Shown: piece by piece, positions 30,001 to 38,259 of the stretch
How the letters are laid out: each line of letters begins with the position of its first letter
Numbering within the stretch: the first letter of the stretch is position 1
Assembly: GCA_017889675.1 (NCBI GenBank)
Contig: JAGGAA010000001.1
Location: 1 to 42,518, forward strand
Origin: Bacillota bacterium
GTDB taxonomy: Bacteria; Bacillota; Negativicutes; Sporomusales; Sporomusaceae
Length of the DNA stretch: 42,518 bases
Direction of reading: 5' to 3'
Notes under the pieces: generated by a model
Told to the model about the DNA's origin: nothing
Seen by the model: only the letters and a program-made list of their open reading frames with translations
Databases searched by the model: none
Made by a program: the position numbers and the translations under genes

Positions 30001-31970
30001 GCGGAATTTGCCAAAACCACCAACGTACTAAAATTTATTAACAGCGTCGCCGCAACCGGAGCAATAAATCGGGCCGCCGCCAGCGCAATTCCTACCACCC
30101 CTAATCCCACCGACACGGCCAAATTCTGACGGACGATTTCATCCGTATATTTGCTTAAATGCACAAGGTTAGGAAGCTTTCGTAAATCATCTCCTTTAAT
30201 AATAACATCGGCCGCCCGGGCAGTGACATTATCATGGCAACCTAAAGAAATACCAATATCCGCGTCCACGAATGCCTGTGAAGCATTTTTACCGGCACCA
30301 ACCATTACAACACGGCGTCCTTCTCGTTGCAATCCTCTGATTATTGCGGACTTATCATTGGCCCGAACATTACTCCACTGGTTCGTAAATCCAAGTTCAT
30401 CCGTAGCAGCGGTTTGCTCCTCCCCGCTAATTAACCCGATATGATCAATACCTAATACTCTGAGACGGGTTATTGCCTCATCACTTTCATTTCTAACCTT
30501 ATCTCTATAGCCAACCAGTCCCATAGGCCTCCCATCAACAGCAACATAAAGCACATGTAGTCCTAAATGCTGCATCCGGCGGATTCTAGCCTTGGCACGT
30601 CCTAGCTTGATGTTCTCTTGATTCATAAAAGCCTCGCTACCCGCCGCAACTTGATATTCGCCAACGTTACACCGCACACCCAAATCATCAAGCACAAAAC
30701 TGTCCGTCGGAATCAAACTCAAACCTTTTTTTTCCGCATACTTAGCCATCATTCTACCAACCGGCTTTTGGGTTGCAGCAACAGCTGAAGCGGTAAGTTC
30801 CACTGCTTCAGCCTCGGTGAATTTCTTTTCTAATATAACCAATTCCTCGATCTCGGGAAGCGCCGTAACAATAGTACTTTCCTTGTCCAATATAAAAGTA
30901 TCCGCCTTACTAATACTTTCGAAATGGCCTGCATCTTTAACATATACCCCGTCACGCGCCGCAGCCCCTAGCGCCGCCCCTACTGCTGTATGCCGCGAAA
31001 GAGCTACTGCTATTGGACACCCGGCAAGCAGTACCGCCAGACTTCGCGCTACATCCCGTGTCAACAAATAGGTTAACCCCGCAATCCCAATACTCCACGG
31101 AACTAACTTTTCAGCATAGTAATCCGTCTTAAGAGCAGCCGACTTCCTATGGTTTACATTGGGAATGAAATCCTCTTGTCCAACATCATTTCCATCCTTC
31201 CCACCTATTTTCGCTACATTCTCAGTCTTTTTGCCACTCAAACCGGAAACACAGCCATATTCGCCACCGGCCATTTCTCTAATAGCTGCATGAGTGCGAA
31301 CTTGCATCACATGCCTAAAAAGATTGCTTAGATGCACAATCCATAGCACCGACAACCCTGTAATACTCTCCCGCATAGCTAACAAAATCAAAGTAGCTGA
31401 GAAAATAATAAGATCGGAATTAAACTTTTTCTTTTGTGCCAACCGCTTTAAACCATTTCTCAAAATCGGATAACCTGAAATTAAAGTGGTAATGGCTGCC
31501 AGGTTAAAGACTCGCTGCGATGCAGCTAACGGTGAACGCCCGACAAACATCCGTTTTAAAAAAATTCCTGCCAGAGCACCGCCTGTAGCAATTGTATATA
31601 CCAATGGATAATTCGTCGGTTCACCAGATGTCGCTTGTATTGTAGCTGCAACTTCCGCTTGAACATTGGCGACACTTTTCTTTAAACTCTCCTTACTCTT
31701 AGAAGCTTGAACAATACCGTGCATGTATACCGTCCAGCATTGAGCAATTTGCTGTTGAATATCTGCAAAACCTATTACATCGACATCAAAATAAATCAGT
31801 GCTCTACCAGTCAAGGGATTGGCAGTCACATCTGTTATCCCTTTTAACTTACGTAAACGTCCTATCAAGAATCTCCCATAAATTGAATTTCGCCGGAGAC
31901 CATCTACCTCAATACGTAACCGCCCCGGAAGCAATCGATATTTGGGGGCCATAAAAACTGAAGTCACCAC
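27096..31970 (-). CDS. Giant double-module P-type ATPase (HMA-like N-terminus, degenerate ATPase module, active P2A-type ATPase module)
   Basis: C-terminal TGETVPAKK, AAIPEGLTAIV, CSDKTGTLTKNEMTV, MTGDGVNDAPAIKAADIGIAMG; N-terminal degenerate DKEST and VGAGKNASQAFVDADIGIS. Confidence 0.96.
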   Translation of the reverse strand: MVTSVFMAPKYRLLPGRLRIEVDGLRRNSIYGRFLIGRLRKLKGITDVTANPLTGRALIYFDVDVIGFADIQQQIAQCWTVYMHGIVQASKSKESLKKSVANVQAEVAATIQATSGEPTNYPLVYTIATGGALAGIFLKRMFVGRSPLAASQRVFNLAAITTLISGYPILRNGLKRLAQKKKFNSDLIIFSATLILLAMRESITGLSVLWIVHLSNLFRHVMQVRTHAAIREMAGGEYGCVSGLSGKKTENVAKIGGKDGNDVGQEDFIPNVNHRKSAALKTDYYAEKLVPWSIGIAGLTYLLTRDVARSLAVLLAGCPIAVALSRHTAVGAALGAAARDGVYVKDAGHFESISKADTFILDKESTIVTALPEIEELVILEKKFTEAEAVELTASAVAATQKPVGRMMAKYAEKKGLSLIPTDSFVLDDLGVRCNVGEYQVAAGSEAFMNQENIKLGRAKARIRRMQHLGLHVLYVAVDGRPMGLVGYRDKVRNESDEAITRLRVLGIDHIGLISGEEQTAATDELGFTNQWSNVRANDKSAIIRGLQREGRRVVMVGAGKNASQAFVDADIGISLGCHDNVTARAADVIIKGDDLRKLPNLVHLSKYTDEIVRQNLAVSVGLGVVGIALAAARFIAPVAATLLINFSTLVVLANSARVFKHNAVVKDSALDLQRFNSVRTGVVPTKSPAELVFPALKGKENSNNEVFSLSPELTCERMDTSPECGLSEREADTRRMQYGANLLEKKETPGFWKLLIHQFKDLMVQVLIGAAGLSFVLGRKKDSFLTLAIVVANAILGVVQEQKAEKSLDALQKMAAPQANVIREGRTRKIKAQELVPGDIIVLEAGDKVPADARLLTSRRFEVEEASLTGETVPAKKEAMFVANSLVPLAERNNMVYMGTSVTRGRATAVVIATGMATEMGKVAQLIQEYEEKITPLQRRLEELAKYLVWGCLAVSGLVFFAGLLHGQPLLSMLQTGASLAVAAIPEGLTAIVIIALAMGLQRMSKRNIIVRKLSSIETLGCATVICSDKTGTLTKNEMTVREAYTYGRYWKVSGEGYSPVGKFTCSGVPVDPTNDGDIMQTLITGALCNNAKLAHGKTSVRSKIVSLEDHKAFGWRINGDPTEGAIIVAAAKAGVWQQDLDKKYLRILENPFESERRMMSVIYDENGEKSLHCKGSPDKILVACEYLLHNGKVVRMDENKRHEILVANEKMTSAALRVLAFAYRPVTNAECEGEKELEQGLIFTGMQGMIDPPRPEVPAAIAKCHEAGVKVVMITGDHPNTASAIAKEINLLLPGDQIVTGSELDNMSDQELEQISRHVSVYARTSPHHKLRIITALKSRGFIVAMTGDGVNDAPAIKAADIGIAMGLTGTDVTKEAASLTLADDNFATIVKAMEEGRSIYANIRKAIRYLVATNIGEVMLMLLAVMTGLPLPLIPIQLLWINLVGDGLPAIALVNDPPARNIMQQPPRSASESVFDGGLGRKILSRGISIGLTSLGLFYWRLKLGGNLLAARTLVLVELAISQFIHIFDCRLEKHSGRVGLFSNGWLVGAVALSMAMVAGAVYIPVLQPVLGTTGITLSEWLIAFMVASASAILDLGLTKMLAGVPALQLETVTPCKPKLI

Positions 31971-32169
31971 TATGTTCCTCCTACCCGCATTGTTATCCGA
32001 TTTTTACCCAATGCAGGTAGTATTTTCAAACTCATAACTTAGTATGCAAAATATCGGGGGTAACTTTCCCCCAAAAATAAGCATGAAAGCAGATGCTATT
32101 TCACATCAACCCTATAACAAAAATAAGCAAAGCGTCTGCTTTGCCATAAGAGTTATCTTCTGAGAATTC

Positions 32170-32331
32170 TTATTGATATTTATCATTATATATATTTATT
32201 ATAGCGCTTCCAAATAGCACCAGTACCCCCGCACTCATTATGATCTTTAACAAACTCGAGGATAAGGTGCCGGACATAATTGCCAAAAAAGAAACCGTAC
32301 AAAGCAAAACTAAATTAGTACGATCTGTCAT
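32170..32331 (-). CDS. Unlisted 53-aa hydrophobic micro-ORF
   Basis: MTDRTNLVLLCTVSFLAIMSGTLSSSLLKIIMSAGVLVLFGSAIINIYNDKYQ; aaaggaagatag RBS. Confidence 0.6.
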   Translation of the reverse strand: MTDRTNLVLLCTVSFLAIMSGTLSSSLLKIIMSAGVLVLFGSAIINIYNDKYQ

Positions 32332-32365
32332 ATACTCTATCTTCCTTTAATATTTTTTCTCAAAA

Positions 32366-33277
32366 TCAACCAGCTATACAGCATCGCGTTTCTTTCTTGA
32401 AAGACTTATGCTCCATCCGCTTTTTGACTTTTTCTATTTCTTTTTCGTAGTGAAGCTCCCACACCACATCGTATAATTCGTAAAAGCTTATAGCAGCCAT
32501 ACGGCATGTGTCCTTTGCTAATTTTCGTTGAACTGAATTTAGAATGCCTGCAATTTGACTAATCATAGTCTGCCGGACTCGTAAAACGTTTTGTTTGGGG
32601 CAACAGTCAACCATTTTTAAAACACTTTCCCCTGGTTTCATCTTTTTAGCGAGCTTCTTAACTAGGAAAAACACTTTAAACTGATCAACATATTCCCGAT
32701 ATGACTGACTAATTAATTCTTCTGAACTCTCTATAATATGCATTGTTCTCAAATATTCTTGAATTAATCCATCAATATAATGTATATTTCCTTGAACCCC
32801 ATAGTCACCATAATGCATATTCACAAAAGCAACCGCTCCAAAATGTTTCTCTGTTTCCCTTTGTATAATATTCCTAAGCTCTTTCACGAGAATATCCAAA
32901 TCGCTTCGAGAAAGAATATTGTTATAAAAAGCGTCTTGGTCAAATACCTTTCTCTCAATTATTAGGTCAACAAAAATGCTAATTCTGTCCAAACGGCTTT
33001 GAAAAAACTCTTCTATTCGTTGGTTAATTGCCTGATGACAATAATCCACCTTATCACTCACTGCAGTAGCTTGCCGTTCTAAAGTCTGGTGTAAGAAAAA
33101 TATTCTCGCTGCAGCGTTACTCTGAAACCGTGCCTTCAGCAACATCGGAGTATTGATTGCCTTTATCTTCTTATATGGCCTATAATAATTTATTCCTAAT
33201 ATTTTACGTGCCACAAACCTTACGCTCCATCCTTTGCTACCTATACACATATAGCATATGTTATTTTGGTTTTTCAA
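32366..33277 (-). CDS. Hypothetical protein, about 300 aa, helical
   Basis: Long ORF; start uncertain. Confidence 0.7.
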   Translation of the reverse strand: MKNQNNICYMCIGSKGWSVRFVARKILGINYYRPYKKIKAINTPMLLKARFQSNAAARIFFLHQTLERQATAVSDKVDYCHQAINQRIEEFFQSRLDRISIFVDLIIERKVFDQDAFYNNILSRSDLDILVKELRNIIQRETEKHFGAVAFVNMHYGDYGVQGNIHYIDGLIQEYLRTMHIIESSEELISQSYREYVDQFKVFFLVKKLAKKMKPGESVLKMVDCCPKQNVLRVRQTMISQIAGILNSVQRKLAKDTCRMAAISFYELYDVVWELHYEKEIEKVKKRMEHKSFKKETRCCIAG

Positions 33278-33370
33278 TGGTTAAGGACATGTTAAACCTT
33301 TGTAAATATAATTACATAAGCCCTTTCTGACAAGGAAATACTGAATATAAACGCAAGGAGGTGCCCATTG

Positions 33371-33955
33371 ATGAATGTACTACGATGGGGAACAAAAATA
33401 ATTGAGAACGCATCGCCAGCTGGCTTAATTCTTGCCGGTACGGCGTTGGCGCTCACCACCCCACCGTTCCGCAGAAAACTGCGCGGTGTCGCAGTGATGG
33501 CCACTCGTGGGGTTCTTGTAGCAACAGAAACCGTACAAAACACCGCATTGACACTACGGGAAGGATTAGAAGACATTGTAGCCGAGGCGAAAGCATCTTC
33601 CGATCCATTGGCAGAAGATGAAAAAAACAAGTGTACGCTGACAACCGCTGTCAAAAATCACGGACGCCGCTTGGCAGTGACGGCTGCCGCTGGTGCCTTA
33701 GCCGTCCGCGATGAATTTAACAATATTGTTGAAGAAGCTAAAAAGGAATCCCCCACTAATGAAGAAAATACCGAGATGAATGCTTTGACCGAGTCGGCGG
33801 AAACCAAAGGTTCAAATGAAGCTGAATTTCAAGCTACTAATCAACCACTTGCACTCTCCGAAACTACTGCTCCAGACCACGAAATCCTTGAAGAAGTCGA
33901 ACCCGACATCGGTTCAACCACTTCTCTCAAAAGGCGTACCCGTAGTAATAAGTAA
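33371..33955 (+). CDS. PacL/DUF5132-like protein with duplicated helical tail
   Basis: MNVLRWGTKIIENASPAGLILAGTALALTTPPFRRKLRGVAVMATRGVL; aaggaggtg RBS. Confidence 0.75.
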   Translation: MNVLRWGTKIIENASPAGLILAGTALALTTPPFRRKLRGVAVMATRGVLVATETVQNTALTLREGLEDIVAEAKASSDPLAEDEKNKCTLTTAVKNHGRRLAVTAAAGALAVRDEFNNIVEEAKKESPTNEENTEMNALTESAETKGSNEAEFQATNQPLALSETTAPDHEILEEVEPDIGSTTSLKRRTRSNK

Positions 33956-33960
33956 ATATA

Positions 33961-33995
33961 AAAACTCTCTCCGCAGCAACGCGGAGAGAGTTTTT
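33961..33995. terminator. Rho-independent terminator
   Basis: Perfect 14-bp stem aaaactctctccgc-agcaac-gcggagagagtttt. Confidence 0.9.
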
Positions 33996-34227
33996 AAAAT
34001 ATCTTTAAACGAGTCCAAGAAATACCCGCCAAAAGGTTATCCTTAGATTGTTGGCTTCGCTTTTTTACATATCCGAAAAATTCCCCAAGAAATTCTTCCC
34101 ACAACTTTACTACCTCAGTCTTATCTTGAGCGGATTGTGCCCGAAGCTCAATACTCAAATCGACTGCTTCATGCAACTCTCTGGTCATGCCCTTAATCTT
34201 TTCCCGTAAAGATTCTACTGTAGCCAA
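33994..34227 (-). CDS. Small helical hypothetical protein
   Basis: ATVESLREKIKGMTRELHEAVDLSIELRAQ...; gggagggg RBS before a TTG. Confidence 0.6.
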   Translation of the reverse strand: MATVESLREKIKGMTRELHEAVDLSIELRAQSAQDKTEVVKLWEEFLGEFFGYVKKRSQQSKDNLLAGISWTRLKIF

Positions 34228-34244
34228 AAAATCCCCTCCCAATA

Positions 34245-34880
34245 TTATTCGTGCTCCGGTTCTAATGGCGCACCTGTTTCAGTAGTAGCCTCGTTTTCCA
34301 TTGACTCTTCCAAAATTCCCGAATCAATGGATTGTTTAAATTTTTCAAATTGAGCTTCACTAACAAGATCTTCTATATCTTCTTTGACTCCACTAAATAG
34401 GCCCTTTACTTGGTCTGAAAGTGCAATAACCCCTTGTACCGTTTTTACCGCTAGAGGCCGTATTTGCTCTCGCACACCAGGTAGTAACAATGCCCCAACT
34501 GCAGCAGCCCCCAGCCAGAAACTTGCATCTCTGCCGGTCGTTGTCTTAATCTGATGATTAAAGCGGCGGCGTGATCGGGCAAGCGCTCCCATATCCGGGC
34601 TGTTCTCCACTAAATCAATAAGCTCCGCCAATCCAAGTAGCTCCTTGCGTTCCTGCCGAATCATACGCTGTAGTGTTTTTCGAGCGTAAGGATCAGTGAC
34701 AGAAGCTAGCTGCTTCTCATATGTGTTTACCGCAGCCAGCTTAGCCTCAAAAATCTGTTCCATACCAATCATCGAATCTTCGTTAGCTGTTTCCGATAGT
34801 CGCTCCCTCAATCGCTGCGCTCGGGAAATTTTTCGGTCCTTTGGCGTAGTTTCCATTGCCTGATTCTCGATGCTTGCCAT
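34245..34880 (-). CDS. Ferritin-like helical hairpin plus PacL/DUF5132-like TM protein
   Basis: FEAKLAAVNTYEKQLASVTDPYARKTLQRMIRQERKELLGLAELIDLVE then FWLGAAAVGALLLPGVREQIRPLAVKTVQGVIAL. Confidence 0.7.
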   Translation of the reverse strand: MASIENQAMETTPKDRKISRAQRLRERLSETANEDSMIGMEQIFEAKLAAVNTYEKQLASVTDPYARKTLQRMIRQERKELLGLAELIDLVENSPDMGALARSRRRFNHQIKTTTGRDASFWLGAAAVGALLLPGVREQIRPLAVKTVQGVIALSDQVKGLFSGVKEDIEDLVSEAQFEKFKQSIDSGILEESMENEATTETGAPLEPEHE

Positions 34881-35010
34881 AATAAGCTCTCTCCCCATCT
34901 GGAATATTATTCTAATATACTATCCAAAATTAACCACATTTATACAGCATTCCATCCCCTATCCATGTTTTTATCTAATTTGTAGATACTACATCTAGGA
35001 GGTGATAAAT

Positions 35011-35133
35011 ATGCATTGGCTATTGATTCGTCCAGCAATCGGATGGGGAGCATTTTTACTCATCCACGCCCTCGGTATTCCTCTGGTCTATAAAACGGGA
35101 AAGGCTGTTTCAACTAAACTAAGACCGCAATAA
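35011..35133 (+). CDS. Unlisted 40-aa single-TM micro-ORF
   Basis: MHWLLIRPAIGWGAFLLIHALGIPLVYKTGKAVSTKLRPQ; taggaggtgataaat RBS and downstream terminator. Confidence 0.75.
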   Translation: MHWLLIRPAIGWGAFLLIHALGIPLVYKTGKAVSTKLRPQ

Positions 35134-35182
35134 CGACAAACGACGATTTCTTCCACTTAAAACTAAAACAATTGTTGCTACT

Positions 35183-35211
35183 AATGCTGCCATATTTTTA
35201 ATGGCAGCATT
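35183..35211 (+). terminator. Rho-independent terminator
   Basis: aatgctgccat-atttttа-like loop-atggcagcatt stem. Confidence 0.75.
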
Positions 35212-35228
35212 ATATATTTTTCTTTCCG

Positions 35229-35306
35229 ATTAGAATAACTACTTCTTGCCCAACCATATGCTAGCCAGCCTAACTCAAATTATCCATTATTCTTATCAAA
35301 GCACTC
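35229..35306. repeat. Dispersed 78-bp repeat copy 2
   Basis: Matches 17257..17334. Confidence 0.9.
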
Positions 35307-35666
35307 CATCACCCGTTACTAATAATGTACATTTTTTTTACCGTCATTGTAGTATAAATTCCTGTACATAATTGTCTAAATTAATGTTAATAGTCCAAAA
35401 TCCCTATTAATCTCATAGTTATTAACGCCTGATTAACATAATTTTAACACCACTACCGATCTATAGGACTAAAATAAGATTGTATGGATTAACTCTGCTT
35501 ATGGTGAACTTAATACCATAAAATACTTTAGCAAGGAGGCTACCTTTAGGACAAATTTACATAAACAGAACAAAGTAAGCAAATGGGATCCATTTCCACG
35601 AACTTTAACGCGAGGCCGCATGGCCAAATAGTGCTTTAGTCACAACTATAGAAAAGAGGTATACAG

Positions 35667-35870
35667 ATGTTTAGTTTTAATACAGGCGAACTTGTTCTAG
35701 TGTTAATTATCGCCTTAGTAGTCTTTGGTCCCGGAAAGCTACCCGATGTTGGCAAAGCAATTGGCCGAAGTGTAAAAGAATTTCGTCACGCCACAACAGG
35801 TGAGAATGTAAGAGAAAAAACTGAAGTCACTCATCACTGTTTGCCAACCGAGGCAGGAGAAAAAAAATGA
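35667..35870 (+). CDS. tatA: Sec-independent translocase TatA
   Basis: ELVLVLIIALVVFGPGKLPDVGKAIGRSVKEFR. Confidence 0.97.
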   Translation: MFSFNTGELVLVLIIALVVFGPGKLPDVGKAIGRSVKEFRHATTGENVREKTEVTHHCLPTEAGEKK

Positions 35871-35877
35871 GGTTATC

Positions 35878-36603
35878 ATGTCAGTTGTAAATAACTATCA
35901 CCCTGCTGATCTTGGAGCAATGACCCTCATCGGGCATCTTCAAGAGCTGCGTAAGCGGCTGCTTATTAGTATCATTGCTTTTGGAATCACTAGCAGCATA
36001 AGCTATTTCTTTTCTAGTAATTTAGTGCAATTATTAATATCTTCAGTTAATAAAGTATATTTTTTGAATCCGGCTGAAGCCTTTTTTACCTACCTTAAGG
36101 TCTCTGCTTTCAGTGGATTTATTCTGGCACTTCCCCTTATTATGCAGCAAGCCTGGAGCTTTGTCGGGCCAGCACTTACAGAACAAGAACGCAAGGTTTT
36201 CAGTATCCTGATACCCGCTTCCTATGTGCTATTTTTAGCTGGAATTACTTTTTCTTATTTTCTGGTCTTGCCAGCAGGAATTAAATTTTTTTTGAGCTTT
36301 GCTACGGACGAGCTTCAACCCCTATTTTCACTAGGTCAATATCTATCATTTGTTATTTCTTTTCTATTACCCTTTGGCTTTATCTTCGAAATTCCACTTA
36401 TTATTATTGGATTAGCCTACTGGCGAATTATTAGCTCCCTGTTCTTAGTCAAAAAACGCAAAATCATTTTAGTGCTGGCATTTATCATCGGTGCAATAAT
36501 TTCGCCAACCCCCGATATTTTTTCACAAACTATGGTAGCGGTGCCAATAGTATTGTTATATGAGATCAGCCTTTTTATCGTGAAATATGGTCTACACAAG
36601 TAA
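35878..36603 (+). CDS. tatC: Sec-independent translocase TatC
   Basis: LIGHLQELRKRLLISI; SFVGPALTEQERKVF; FGFIFEIPLIIIGL. Confidence 0.97.
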   Translation: MSVVNNYHPADLGAMTLIGHLQELRKRLLISIIAFGITSSISYFFSSNLVQLLISSVNKVYFLNPAEAFFTYLKVSAFSGFILALPLIMQQAWSFVGPALTEQERKVFSILIPASYVLFLAGITFSYFLVLPAGIKFFLSFATDELQPLFSLGQYLSFVISFLLPFGFIFEIPLIIIGLAYWRIISSLFLVKKRKIILVLAFIIGAIISPTPDIFSQTMVAVPIVLLYEISLFIVKYGLHK

Positions 36604-36677
36604 AAACAATTTGATTTTTAGCACTAGCAAAATAGCAACTCGACTTCGATTACTCACTGATAACTCGCACTATACGG

Positions 36678-36719
36678 AAAAACCGTTTTCAAGCTTTATG
36701 ACTTGAAAACGGTTTTTTT
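36678..36719. terminator. Terminator between tatC and the convergent metallophosphoesterase
   Basis: aaaaaccgttttcaag-ctttatga-cttgaaaacggttttttt. Confidence 0.9.
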
Positions 36720-36769
36720 CTTATAGAAAAATATATTTCTATACAACTTCTGACTATATCAATAACAAT

Positions 36770-38218
36770 TTACCAATTCTTCCCATTTTTACAATTAACA
36801 ATAAGATTGTTGTCACCCAACGGGGATGCTGTTCCGATTGATAATAAAAACTTGCCTAATACTTGCTGGTATTGCCCTGTCACTGAATCTTCCGAAGCAG
36901 CTAACGCTTGATATATGGCTTGTGTTTGCCCATCAATATCCACATCCCCGCAATAATGCGCAAGCATTGCATTAACAAACAAATCGCTAACGGTAACGGT
37001 AAAAAAGACTGGGGTCGTAGCAAACTTAGCCGCCATTGCTGCAGCTTGTGATTGTGAAAGTCCTGCATTTAGCTGCATAATAATAGCCGTAAGCTGCTGA
37101 ATAAACAATTCTTTCATATTCCCAGCCGTAAATTTTTTGGCATATCTTTGAAAATCCAGAGGAGCAACCGAAAAAGCAGTATGTGTTACCCGGGATGATG
37201 TAATTGCTAGCCGGTTCTTATCAGGGGACAACCGGACAAAACGATAAGGAATCGGATAAGTTACTAACGACCCGGTTTCAATATCTAACAACGTGTTATT
37301 ATCAAATATCGCTCTAGAAATATTCTGGGCATGAAAATGCCCTGTAAACACCACTTGTAACCCCAGCTCACTTAGACTACGCCCTACCTCATCATAATCA
37401 TCCAGTATGTACTCGGGGAAATAATCCGGTTGTGCCGAAAAATGCGGTACAATACCGTGATGCATCATGCCAATGATCATTTTCCCTTGCTGGCCTGCCT
37501 CTCGCAATTGATTTTTTATCCAAGTCAACCGACTATCCGGAAGCGCTCCAGATGTCACCGGTAAAGTATTATTAGCATCATATTTGCAAGAATCCATTGC
37601 AATAATCCGTAATCCGTCGACAGGTTCAACAACATAGCTTAATGAATTAGGATCTGTTGCAATAGCCTGCCTATAACCAAATTCACTGTAGATATTTTTA
37701 AAATCATCCGGTCCAATAGTCGGAACCCTCGTTTGCGAAGCTCCGCTATAACTATACGCATTGGGGTTGTAAATATCGTGATTTCCATTAATAACCAATG
37801 CCTTTTTGCCGCACTCGGTCAAGCCACTTAACATGTCCGCAACCCGCTGATGACAAATAAGTTCTCCATCTTTGGTAAGATCACCACAGATAAGCACTAT
37901 TTCGGCATTACTTTTTTTCACGGTATCAATGGCGCTGATCAACGTAGTATGACTTTCGGTCAGCATTTTTCTATCCCCGGCTAAATAAGTTTCAAACGCT
38001 GATCCTGTCGTCCCAAGTTCCGGTGCGTAATAGTGAATATCTGATAACACAGCAAAGTTTACATCAGCAATGGGCTTTGACGGCGATATCGCAGCCAAAG
38101 CATTACTTAACGGATTCAGAGCGAGTGTAACAGTTGTTCCAAGGGCTATCTGCAAAAAATGCCGACGTGACAGCGTTTCATTATTATTGCAGCCTTTATC
38201 CTTTGTATCATCAAACAT
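36770..38218 (-). CDS. Calcineurin-like metallophosphoesterase with Tat signal
   Basis: SRRHFLQIALGTTVTLAL twin-arginine; LSDIHY, CGDLTKDGE, INGNHDIYN, MMHHGIV, FTGHFHAQN. Confidence 0.95.
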   Translation of the reverse strand: MFDDTKDKGCNNNETLSRRHFLQIALGTTVTLALNPLSNALAAISPSKPIADVNFAVLSDIHYYAPELGTTGSAFETYLAGDRKMLTESHTTLISAIDTVKKSNAEIVLICGDLTKDGELICHQRVADMLSGLTECGKKALVINGNHDIYNPNAYSYSGASQTRVPTIGPDDFKNIYSEFGYRQAIATDPNSLSYVVEPVDGLRIIAMDSCKYDANNTLPVTSGALPDSRLTWIKNQLREAGQQGKMIIGMMHHGIVPHFSAQPDYFPEYILDDYDEVGRSLSELGLQVVFTGHFHAQNISRAIFDNNTLLDIETGSLVTYPIPYRFVRLSPDKNRLAITSSRVTHTAFSVAPLDFQRYAKKFTAGNMKELFIQQLTAIIMQLNAGLSQSQAAAMAAKFATTPVFFTVTVSDLFVNAMLAHYCGDVDIDGQTQAIYQALAASEDSVTGQYQQVLGKFLLSIGTASPLGDNNLIVNCKNGKNW

Positions 38219-38259
38219 AATAACATCTCCTTCTTATCTAAATTGCTACTAATGTCTGA

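Noticed and set aside
27757-31331. Multiple plus-strand ORFs of 60-98 aa
   Set aside because: All antisense within the 1624-aa P-type ATPase, whose motifs fix the coding strand.
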